DNA of 64,000 bases from Pseudomonas sp. Q1-7 (GTDB lineage Bacteria > Pseudomonadota > Gammaproteobacteria > Pseudomonadales > Pseudomonadaceae): the NCBI RefSeq assembly GCF_028010285.1, contig NZ_CP116304.1:3736501-3800500 (forward strand), read 5' to 3'. A model generated the notes under the pieces. The model worked only from the letters and a program-made list of their open reading frames with translations. It made no database searches and was not told the origin of the DNA. Position 1 is the first letter of the stretch. Each line of letters begins with the position of its first letter. A program made the position numbers and the translations under genes. Positions 8,929 to 15,812 of this stretch are shown here, in pieces.

Positions 8929-8950
8929 CGCCCCCTGGTCACAGGGGGCG
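8929..8950 (+). terminator. Hairpin after alaC
   Basis: Nine-base arms CGCCCCCTG and CAGGGGGCG enclose GTCA. There is no T-run, so it may be a weak terminator or an mRNA-end stabilising stem. Confidence 0.5.
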
Positions 8951-9380
8951 CGCTCGTCGCTGAACTTTCCTGAAACGCCCGCCCCGCAAGGTCTGCTTGC
9001 CGTTTCAAGCGCAAAGCGAAGCCGGCAAGGCTGCGCCGCTCGTCGGCTTTCAGATCATTTCTTGAACAAAATCAGGGGTTCAGCACTCTGATGAAAGCCA
9101 GAATACATCGCGCCACTTTTTGAGCCACGGCTGGTCCTCGGCGCGCATGTCTTTTTTCCCCTTGAGTCCGGAGTGATTCCAAATGCACGAATTGACGTGC
9201 AGGCGGTTCCTTTGTCTCGAAAAAGGAGGAGTGCGTATGAAGACATGAAATACAACTAGATAGACCGCACGACCTGACCAACCACTCAAGGTCCAAAGAG
9301 ACCTAAGAGTATAAACAACACATATCGGTGCCCTTACTGCATCAGCACACCAACTTACTTTGTAAAACAAGAGGTAAACC
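8951..9380 (+). other. AT-rich intergenic stretch with minute open frames
   Basis: About 430 bases without a normal gene, visibly richer in A and T than its surroundings. A perfect AAGGAGG (9223-9229) precedes ATG-AAG-ACA-TGA at 9237-9248, a three-codon frame. A second four-codon frame starts at 9245 and overlaps its stop. The remainder up to 9380 looks like a long leader for the next gene. No repeat or RNA family was recognised. Confidence 0.4.
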
Positions 9381-10040
9381 ATGGAGCTGTACCATCTCAT
9401 TACTTCCCTGTTCAAACAGGAAGCAACCATGGAATTAATGCGCATGGGTGTTGTTTATGCCCACCTGATCGCCTGCTGCGTGGCAATCGGCCTGGTCCTG
9501 ACCAGCGATTTCGCCATGATCAAGCAGTTGATCACCGGCAAGGACGACGCTACCCATAGCGACAAAACCCATCTTGATACTTTGAAGAAAACTGTACTGC
9601 TTGCACTTGCGGCACTCTGGGTAACAGGGATAGGTATCGTACTGCTGGATTACTCTGTCAAAGGCGCGGTGTACTTCCTCAACCCCAAACTTCAGGCCAA
9701 GATCCTGATCGTAACCTTGCTGACCGTTAACGGCTTCCTGCTGCACAGCGTTGTCCTGCCCGCCATCACCAAGGCCGGCACGCTGGTCAAGATGGAAGTG
9801 AATGCCCGGACCCTCGCGGTATTCTCGGGCGTCGTCTCCGGAGTTTCCTGGTTCTACGCGGCCATGCTGGGCATCGCCCGCCCGCTGAGCTGGAAATACT
9901 CCCTTGGCGAAATCATGTTCGCTTACCCGCTGTTCATCTGTCTCGGCTTCGTCGCGATGACGCTGCTGGTGAAGTGGGCGAGCAACAGAGCTGAAAACCT
10001 CACTCTTTCCCGAGTGAATCCCGCACTCGCCTCCTGGTAA
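9381..10040 (+). CDS. Integral membrane protein, possibly DUF2214/CopD-like
   Basis: This 219-residue protein has about five transmembrane helices and short polar loops. The part from residue 70, with VTGIGIVLLDY, YFLNPKLQAKILIV and FLLHSVVLPAI, resembles small CopD/DUF2214-type membrane proteins by eye; the function is unknown. Histidines in YAHL and LLHS could bind haem or metal, but this is speculative. Two starts are possible: 9381 (after AAGAGGT) and 9429 (after CAGGAA), the latter just before the first helix. Codon use and base composition are less GC-biased than in neighbours, which suggests transfer. A hairpin follows. Confidence 0.6.
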   Translation: MELYHLITSLFKQEATMELMRMGVVYAHLIACCVAIGLVLTSDFAMIKQLITGKDDATHSDKTHLDTLKKTVLLALAALWVTGIGIVLLDYSVKGAVYFLNPKLQAKILIVTLLTVNGFLLHSVVLPAITKAGTLVKMEVNARTLAVFSGVVSGVSWFYAAMLGIARPLSWKYSLGEIMFAYPLFICLGFVAMTLLVKWASNRAENLTLSRVNPALASW

Positions 10041-10047
10041 GAGAAGA

Positions 10048-10068
10048 CTGGGCAGGGATGCCCAGTTT
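10048..10068 (+). terminator. Hairpin after the membrane protein gene
   Basis: CTGGGCA and TGCCCAG enclose GGGA, followed by TTTC. It is a weak terminator at best. Confidence 0.45.
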
Positions 10069-10248
10069 CAAGGAAACTTTACGGAAACAGTTCGCTGGAC
10101 AACTAACCCGTCAACTTGAAGCCACTCTTCTCGAACGCTCCCGCCAACCGACACCCGCGTCCAAATCCGCAATCGCACCATCTCGGAACTTTTCCACTTC
10201 CTGCATGTACGAACTGCTGTTTCAGATAATCAGCAGTAAGGACATCCA

Positions 10249-10935
10249 GTGATCGATCTCAGCACCTGGAATCTGACGGTCCCTGCCACCGGTTCCAATA
10301 CCCTCATCACCACCGAGCGCCTCAATAATGGCTATGACAGCCAGTACTTCCGGCGCAATGTCGATGGCAGTATCAGCTTCTGGGTTCCGGTAAACGGCTC
10401 CCGCACCGAGGACGCCCGTTACCCTCGCAGCGAACTGCGGGAAACTCAGGCCGACGGCGCCCTCAGTTACTGGTATCACGCCAGCGCGGACAACTACCTC
10501 AGCGCCGTGCTCTCGGTGGAGCAAGTGCCGAGCAAGAACAAGATCGTCATCGGCCAGATTCACAGCAAGGACGAACCCGGCAGCGAGAATGATCCTCTGC
10601 TCAAGCTGCAGTACCACTACCTGCGCGGCAACGGCCGCATCGAGGCGTTACTGCGCAAGCGCCCCGGCGACAAGGAGGTGGAGAACATCCTTCTGGTCGA
10701 GAACGTCGATCTGGGCGAGCGCTTCGGCTACGACCTGCGCCTGACCCCCACCGGCAAGCTGGGCATTGTGGTCACCAGTCAGGGCGATAACGGCAACCTC
10801 TATCGTCAACTCAGCGGCTACTGGAGCAAGCAGCAGCTCTATTTCAAGGCTGGCGCCTATATCCAGGACAACTATGGCGCCAGCAACGAAGGCGGCCGTG
10901 TCACCTTCTACTGGCTGAACAGCCTGCATCGTTGA
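10249..10935 (+). CDS. Polysaccharide lyase family 7 (alginate lyase) protein
   Basis: The 228-residue protein carries all three conserved blocks of PL7 alginate lyases: RSELRE (60-65), QIH (103-105) and YFKAGAYIQ (198-206), with the arginine, glutamine, histidine and tyrosine used for beta-elimination of uronate polymers. It would cleave alginate or oligo-uronates. No signal peptide is visible, so it is either cytoplasmic or exported by another path. The start is GTG at 10249 after AAGGACATCCA. It lies between nasST and nasA, as the PAO1 relative PA1784 does (from memory), with no obvious functional link to nitrate. Confidence 0.88.
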   Translation: MIDLSTWNLTVPATGSNTLITTERLNNGYDSQYFRRNVDGSISFWVPVNGSRTEDARYPRSELRETQADGALSYWYHASADNYLSAVLSVEQVPSKNKIVIGQIHSKDEPGSENDPLLKLQYHYLRGNGRIEALLRKRPGDKEVENILLVENVDLGERFGYDLRLTPTGKLGIVVTSQGDNGNLYRQLSGYWSKQQLYFKAGAYIQDNYGASNEGGRVTFYWLNSLHR

Positions 10936-11159
10936 CGCTTTGCAGCGGTATGTCCGGCAAGCGGATGGCCACGGCCACGCCGGGCTGCGTCTTCCTCAAC
11001 GGCCAGGAGCCCCTGCGTCCGTGGCACATCCGCCGGAGCGTACCCACCGCGTCGAATCGGCCTCAACTCGGTGCAGACGGGGCATTGACGCCCCATCTTG
11101 AGCCAGCCCGTTTCTCCTTTCCAAGCGCAGGAAGCGCTCTGCAACGGGACTTTACAAGG

Positions 11160-11176
11160 TTGGCCCGGCTATTGCT
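11160..11176 (+). promoter_or_regulatory. Sigma-54 promoter of nasA
   Basis: TTGGCCCGGCTATTGCT shows GG-N10-GC spacing and a good -12 TTGCT. The start would be near 11187, immediately before the leader hairpin. The 225 bases upstream, back to the lyase gene, hold no clear paired NtrC site; a single GGTGCA half-site occurs at 11070. Confidence 0.65.
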
Positions 11177-11190
11177 GAGCAACAGCCAGA

Positions 11191-11274
11191 GGTAGCCAAC
11201 GGCGGTTGCCCAATACACGACAAAGGCGTCGCGTCACTCCGCAGCAATGCGGGCAGTGGTGCGACGCCTTTTTC
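11191..11274 (+). promoter_or_regulatory. NasT-type (ANTAR) leader with terminator before nasA
   Basis: A 7-bp hairpin GGTAGCC/GGTTGCC (11191-11210) carries the hexaloop AACGGC, identical to the loop before nasS. Eight bases later GACAAAGGCGTC opens the terminator, whose outer arms are 11222-11232 and 11261-11271, with a GCAA-capped inner stem and a T tract. A second A-x-x-G hexaloop is not evident. The remaining 190 bases to nasA show nothing I can name. Confidence 0.68.
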
Positions 11275-11466
11275 GTTTCGACCCCAGCGATGGGGCGGTG
11301 GACGGCCCGGGACCCGGACGTCCACTCGCAGCTCACTCAATCCCGCTGCGGCCCCGGCCGCAGGACGGCGCGCCACAAGCGCGACGTTTTACCGGGAGGT
11401 GCGACCGCCGTGCCCACGATCAGGGCGGACGCACTTCCCGGCCCCCAACTGCAGATGAGGTGTTCG

Positions 11467-12678
11467 ATGACAACGAGTTTCTGGAAAGCCGGCCACACGC
11501 CCACCCTGTTCTCCGCCTTCCTTTATTTCGATCTGAGCTTCATGGTCTGGTACGTCCTCGGTCCGCTGGGGGTGCAGATTGCCGCCGACCTCCAGCTCTC
11601 CACCCAGCAACGCGCCATGATGGTCGCCACGCCCATCCTGGCGGGCGCCGTGCTGCGCTTCCTGATGGGCATGCTGGCCGACCGCACTTCGCCCAAGACC
11701 GCGGGACTCCTTGGCCAGGTTGTGGTCATCGCCGCACTCTTCGTCGCCTGGCAGGTGGGCATCCGCACCTACGAGCAAGCCCTGCTCCTCGGCCTGTTCC
11801 TCGGTTTCGCCGGCGCATCCTTCGCCGTGGCACTGCCGCTGGCCTCCCAGTGGTATCCGCCGCAGCATCAGGGCAAGGCCCTCGGCATCGCCGGCGCCGG
11901 CAACTCCGGCACCGTGCTGGCCGCCCTGTTCGCCCCAGGCCTGGCCGCCCTCTACGGGTGGAACAACGTCTTCGGTCTGGCCCTGATTCCGCTGGTGCTG
12001 ACGCTGGCAATCTTCGCCCTGGCCGCCCGCAATGCCCCCGACCGTCCGGCGCCCAAGGCGCTCGGTGACTACCTCAAGGCCCTGGGCGACCGTGACAGTT
12101 GGTGGTTCATGCTGTTCTACAGCGTGACCTTCGGCGGCTTCCTCGGGCTGGCAAGTACCCTGCCCGGCTATTTCCATGACCAGTACGGCCTGGCCCCGGT
12201 CACCGCCGGCTATTACACCGCCGCCTGCGTCTTCGCCGGAAGCCTGATGCGCCCGCTGGGCGGCGCCTTCGCCGACCGCTTCGGCGGCATCCGTACCCTG
12301 CTGGCGGTGTACACCGTTGCCTCCATCTGCATCGCCGCCGTGGGCTTCCACATTTCCAGCGCCACCCTCGCCCTGGCCTTCTTCGTGGTCGCCATGCTGA
12401 GCCTCGGGGCCGGCAACGGTGCGGTTTTCCAACTGGTGCCGCAGCGCTTCCACAAGGAAATCGGCGTCATGACCGGCCTGATCGGGATGGCCGGCGGCAT
12501 CGGCGGCTTCTGCCTGACCGCGGGCCTGGGCGCCATCAAGCAGCAGACCGGTGACTATCAGCTCGGCCTGTGGCTGTTTGCCAGCCTGGGGGTGGTGGCC
12601 TGGTTCGGCCTCTACGGGGTCAAGCAACGCTGGCGCACCACCTGGGGCTCGGCTGCGGTCACCGCCGCCCGCGTCTGA
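11467..12678 (+). CDS. nasA: Nitrate/nitrite MFS transporter NasA
   Basis: This 403-residue, 12-helix transporter belongs to the NarK/NasA nitrate-nitrite porter group of the major facilitator superfamily. Visible family marks are the FDLSFMVWYVLGPLG first helix, GNSGTVLAALFAPG in helix 5 and GAGNGAVFQLVPQRF in helix 11, the glycine-rich nitrate signature. It imports nitrate for assimilation. ATG at 11467 fits AGGTG spacing; an in-frame ATG at 11455 adds four residues. Control is by the sigma-54 promoter and leader terminator upstream. The kinase gene follows after about 70 bases without a terminator, so they may be cotranscribed. Confidence 0.93.
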   Translation: MTTSFWKAGHTPTLFSAFLYFDLSFMVWYVLGPLGVQIAADLQLSTQQRAMMVATPILAGAVLRFLMGMLADRTSPKTAGLLGQVVVIAALFVAWQVGIRTYEQALLLGLFLGFAGASFAVALPLASQWYPPQHQGKALGIAGAGNSGTVLAALFAPGLAALYGWNNVFGLALIPLVLTLAIFALAARNAPDRPAPKALGDYLKALGDRDSWWFMLFYSVTFGGFLGLASTLPGYFHDQYGLAPVTAGYYTAACVFAGSLMRPLGGAFADRFGGIRTLLAVYTVASICIAAVGFHISSATLALAFFVVAMLSLGAGNGAVFQLVPQRFHKEIGVMTGLIGMAGGIGGFCLTAGLGAIKQQTGDYQLGLWLFASLGVVAWFGLYGVKQRWRTTWGSAAVTAARV

Positions 12679-12749
12679 GCCGGCCCGCCGGTTGTACCCG
12701 ACAAGGAGCGCCCCGGCGCTCCTTCTCGCCATACAGGACTTTCAGCCCG

Positions 12750-14420
12750 ATGACCTTGCAACTCAGCTTCGGCGAAGCCAGCGCCATCGGCCCACGTGCC
12801 GAGAACCAGGACGCCCTGCGCGTAGTCACCCCGGCGCCCGCCCTGGCCGCCAGCAAGGGCTACCTCTTCGCCCTGGCCGATGGCGTCAGCCAGTGTGCCG
12901 ACGGCGGGCTGGCAGCTCGCGCCACCCTGCAGGCACTGGCGTCGGACTACTACTCCACCCCGGAAACGTGGGCCGTGGCCCAGTCCCTTGACCGGTTGCT
13001 GGTCGCCCATAACCGTTGGCTCCAGGCCAATGGCGGCGGCCAACCCCTGCTCACCACCCTGACCGCCCTGGTGCTGCGCGGTCGCCGATTCACCCTGGCC
13101 CACGTCGGCGACTGCCGCGCCTACCGCTGGAACGGCCGGCATCTGGACCGGCTCAGCGAAGACCATGTCTGGGAACAACCCGGCATGCAGCATGTGCTCA
13201 AGCGCGCCCTGGGTCTCGACCAGCACTTGGTGGTGGACTACCTGGACGGTGAACTGGCCGCGCAGGAGGGTTTCGTCCTCGTCAGCGATGGCGTCTGGGC
13301 GGTGCTTGGCGACCAGGGTATCCAGCGTATCCTCCAGGATGAACAGGATCTCCCCGCCGCCGCCCAGGCACTGGTGAGCGCCGCGCACCTGGCGGGCGGC
13401 CAGGACAACGCCAGTGCGCTGCTGATTCGCGTCGACAACCTGCCCCAGGCGGGCCTGGCGGACACCCTGGCGCAACTGGATCACTGGCCGCTGCCGCCAC
13501 GCCTGCAGGATGGGCAGAACTTCGAAGGCTGGCAGGTTGAAGGCCTGGTCGCCGAGTCCCGCCAGTCCATGGTCTATCGGGTACGCGATAGCCAGGATCG
13601 CCGCTGGCTGTTGAAGACCCTGCCCGCCAGCCGCCATGACGAACCGGAGGCCGGCCCCGGCCTGATGCTGGAGGAGTGGTTTTTGCGGCGCGTCGCCGGA
13701 CGCCACTTCCCCGAGGCCCATCCCCTGCCCCAGCGCCAGCACCTCTACTACGTGCAGCGCGAGTACGCCGGCCAGACCCTGGCCGAGCACCTGCGCCTCA
13801 GTGGCCCGATGGCACTGCCGGATTGGCAGGACATCGCTCCGCGCCTGCTTCGGGCCATCGGCCAACTGCACCGACGCAACATCCTGCACCGCGACATCAA
13901 GCCGGAGAATCTGCTGTGGGGTAACGACGGCGAACTCCGCCTGCTGGACTTCGGCCTGGCCTACTGTCCGGGCCTGTCCCAAGGCGAGCCTCACAGACTG
14001 CCCGGCACCCCCAGCTACATCGCTCCAGAAGCCTTTGCGGGTGACCCGCCCTCGCCCAGCCAGGACCTCTACGCCGCAGGTGTGACCCTCTATCACTTGC
14101 TCACCGCACATTACCCCTACGGTGAGATCGAGGCCTTTCAGCACCCACGGTTCGGCACACCCACGCCGGCCAGCCGCTATCGACCGGATCTGCCCGCCTG
14201 GCTGGACGAATGCCTGGCCCGTGCAGTCGCGGCCGACCCGATCCGTCGCTACGAAACGACCGAGGAGTGGCTGCTGGCCCTGGAGCAGGGTGAGCGCCGC
14301 CCCCTTGCCACCCGGCCCCGGCCATTGCTGGAGCGCGAACCGCTGAAGGTTTGGCGCGGCATGGCGCTACTGTCCCTGTTGCTCAACCTGACCCTGCTGG
14401 TGATCCTGCTGCACGGATGA
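12750..14420 (+). CDS. PP2C phosphatase - Ser/Thr kinase fusion, membrane anchored
   Basis: This 556-residue protein joins a PP2C-type phosphatase (about 1-235: ENQDA, LADGV, HVGDCRAYR, VSDGVW, GQDNAS) to a eukaryotic-like kinase (about 260-510: ATP lysine K289, HRDIKPEN at 380-387, DFG at 400-402, APE near 426), ending in one helix (about 534-554) that would anchor it to the inner membrane. The usual glycine-rich loop is not obvious; the matching place reads LVAESRQSMVYRV. It sits between the nitrate transporter and the NirB-like gene, as PA1782 does in PAO1 (from memory). Its substrate is unknown; control of assimilation is an inference from position. Confidence 0.88.
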   Translation: MTLQLSFGEASAIGPRAENQDALRVVTPAPALAASKGYLFALADGVSQCADGGLAARATLQALASDYYSTPETWAVAQSLDRLLVAHNRWLQANGGGQPLLTTLTALVLRGRRFTLAHVGDCRAYRWNGRHLDRLSEDHVWEQPGMQHVLKRALGLDQHLVVDYLDGELAAQEGFVLVSDGVWAVLGDQGIQRILQDEQDLPAAAQALVSAAHLAGGQDNASALLIRVDNLPQAGLADTLAQLDHWPLPPRLQDGQNFEGWQVEGLVAESRQSMVYRVRDSQDRRWLLKTLPASRHDEPEAGPGLMLEEWFLRRVAGRHFPEAHPLPQRQHLYYVQREYAGQTLAEHLRLSGPMALPDWQDIAPRLLRAIGQLHRRNILHRDIKPENLLWGNDGELRLLDFGLAYCPGLSQGEPHRLPGTPSYIAPEAFAGDPPSPSQDLYAAGVTLYHLLTAHYPYGEIEAFQHPRFGTPTPASRYRPDLPAWLDECLARAVAADPIRRYETTEEWLLALEQGERRPLATRPRPLLEREPLKVWRGMALLSLLLNLTLLVILLHG

Positions 14421-14421
14421 C

Positions 14422-14456
14422 GCACCAGGCCGGTGCGATGCGCCCCAGGCTAGTGC
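14422..14456 (+). promoter_or_regulatory. Two NtrC-like binding sites
   Basis: GCACC-AGGCC-GGTGC at 14422-14436 is a perfect palindrome with the NtrC spacing. A weaker copy, GCCCC-AGGCT-AGTGC, lies exactly 20 bases on at 14442-14456. They fall about 108 and 88 bases before the predicted start, a usual distance for an enhancer acting on sigma-54. Confidence 0.7.
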
Positions 14457-14510
14457 GAAGCGACCCACGGGTCATCCCGCCAGACGCCGAAACAGGCGGG
14501 CTCCAAGGGT

Positions 14511-14526
14511 TGGCACGGCGCCTGCA
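14511..14526 (+). promoter_or_regulatory. Sigma-54 promoter of the NirB-like gene
   Basis: TGGCACGGCGCCTGCA matches the -24 element perfectly and the -12 element with one change, with GG-N10-GC spacing. The start is predicted near 14537. Confidence 0.78.
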
Positions 14527-14556
14527 AAAGACCAATCGACAACCTACAAAAAGCGC

Positions 14557-14642
14557 CCGCCTCAACGACGAGACGGCACTTTCCCGATTGAACGGGACTT
14601 GGACAAAGGCGTCCTGCTGGCAACAGCGGGACGCCTTTTTTG
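14557..14642 (+). promoter_or_regulatory. NasT-type (ANTAR) two-hairpin leader with terminator
   Basis: Two hairpins carry A-x-x-G-x-x hexaloops: AACGAC closed by CTC/GAG and CCG/CGG (14557-14576), and ATTGAA closed by TCCCG/CGGGA (14582-14597). This is the canonical ANTAR substrate layout. GACAAAGGCGTC follows and opens the terminator (14605-14642; 12-base arms with one wobble, GCAA loop, seven T). NasT bound to the hairpins would let transcription enter the NirB-like gene. Confidence 0.8.
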
Positions 14643-14674
14643 TTGGCTCGACGTTTATGCAGGAGTGTCCTGGC

Positions 14675-15775
14675 ATGAAAGCATCCAAGCTGGTGGTGAT
14701 CGGAAACGGCATGGCCGGAGTGCGTACCCTCGAAGAATTGTTGAAGCTCGCCCCCGAGCGCTACCAGATCACGGTGTTCGGCGCCGAGCCCCATCCCAAC
14801 TACAACCGCACCCTGCTTTCCCCCGTGCTGGCGGGCGAGCGGTCCTTCGAGGAGATCATCCTCAACGACCTCGCCTGGTACGCAGATAACGGCATCGAGT
14901 TGCTGCTGGGCCGCAAGGTAGTGAAGATCGATCGCCAGCGGCGCCAGGTCATCGCCGAGGATGGCACCCGCGCCGACTACGATCGTCTGGTGATTGCCAC
15001 CGGCTCCACGCCAAGCCGTCTCTCCATACCCGGCAACCGCTTGCGTGGCGTGATCGGCTATCGCGACATCGCCGGCACCCGCGCCATGATCGAAACGACC
15101 CGCAGCCACAGCCACGCCGTGGTGATCGGCGGCGGACTGCTCGGCCTGGAAGCGGCCAACGGCCTCAAGCAACGCGGCATGGCAGTGACCGTGGTGCACC
15201 TGGCGGACTGGTTGCTGGAAAAGCAGCTCGACCAAACGGCCGGCGACAAACTGCAACGCGCCTTGCAAGCCCGGGGTATCCGTTTCCGCCTGGGCACCGC
15301 AACCGAGGAATTGATCGATAACGGCGACGGCCGTGTCTGCGCCGTACAACTGGAAAGTGGCGAGGTCATCACCGCCGATCTCGTCGTAATGGCGGCCGGC
15401 ATTCAACCCAACACCGAACTGGCCCAACTCGCCGGCCTGCCGTGCAACCACGGCATCCTGGTGGACGACACCCTGCAAACCTACGACCCACGCATCTATG
15501 CCATCGGCGAATGCGCGAACCATCGCGGCGTTTCCTATGGGCTTGTGGCTCCGCTGATGGAACAGGCCAAGGTTTGCGCCAATCACCTGGCCATGCTCGG
15601 TTTCGCTCGCTATCAGGGCTCGCGAACGGGCACGCGGCTCAAGGTTGCCGGCATCGAGATGTTCAGCGCTGGCGACCTGCCCCACCCAGGCGAGGTCGCC
15701 GGCATGCCCGGCGCCTGCCCGCTGCACGACTGGCAGATCGAACTGGCCTCCGATGACGTGCTGGCCTGGACCTGA
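14675..15775 (+). CDS. NirB-like FAD/NAD(P) oxidoreductase without sirohaem domain
   Basis: The 366-residue protein matches the first third of NADH nitrite reductase NirB: FAD-binding VVIGNGMAGVRTLEEL, YNRTLLSPVLAG, the NAD-binding VVIGGGLLGLEAANGL, and YAIGECANHRG. Full NirB proteins are about 840 residues and continue into [2Fe-2S] and sirohaem/[4Fe-4S] domains; here the frame ends 30 residues after the FAD part with an unfamiliar tail (HDWQIELASDDVLAWT). cobA follows directly, where nirD and a nitrate reductase gene are expected. It could be a deletion derivative or a dedicated electron-transfer partner of reductases encoded elsewhere. ATG has AGGAG upstream. Confidence 0.8.
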   Translation: MKASKLVVIGNGMAGVRTLEELLKLAPERYQITVFGAEPHPNYNRTLLSPVLAGERSFEEIILNDLAWYADNGIELLLGRKVVKIDRQRRQVIAEDGTRADYDRLVIATGSTPSRLSIPGNRLRGVIGYRDIAGTRAMIETTRSHSHAVVIGGGLLGLEAANGLKQRGMAVTVVHLADWLLEKQLDQTAGDKLQRALQARGIRFRLGTATEELIDNGDGRVCAVQLESGEVITADLVVMAAGIQPNTELAQLAGLPCNHGILVDDTLQTYDPRIYAIGECANHRGVSYGLVAPLMEQAKVCANHLAMLGFARYQGSRTGTRLKVAGIEMFSAGDLPHPGEVAGMPGACPLHDWQIELASDDVLAWT

Positions 15776-15812
15776 ATCAATTGCGGCGCGCTGCGCGCCG
15801 GGGAGAACCTTG

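Noticed and set aside
10184-10215. GGAACTT, a perfect -35 for AlgU, before the alginate-lyase-like gene
   Set aside because: No TCTGA-like -10 is found 16-17 bases on, so the tempting link to alginate control is not supported.
10058-10252. A 64-codon frame whose stop overlaps the PL7 GTG start
   Set aside because: Its ATG lies inside the hairpin that follows the membrane protein gene and it resembles no protein. The overlap with the lyase start is probably chance.
10966-10982. A second GG-N10-GC candidate (TGGCCACGGCCACGC) before nasA
   Set aside because: The -12 half is poor compared with the site at 11160, which is also placed correctly for the leader.
11079-11094. Hairpin GGGGC-ATTGAC-GCCCC with an A-x-x-G hexaloop
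   Set aside because: It lies upstream of the predicted nasA promoter and about 100 bases from the other hairpin, so it would not be in the leader RNA from that start.
11247-12068. Several long alternative frames across nasA, the kinase gene and acnD
   Set aside because: All are overlapped by clear family members in another frame and have arginine/proline-rich compositions typical of out-of-frame GC-rich reading.
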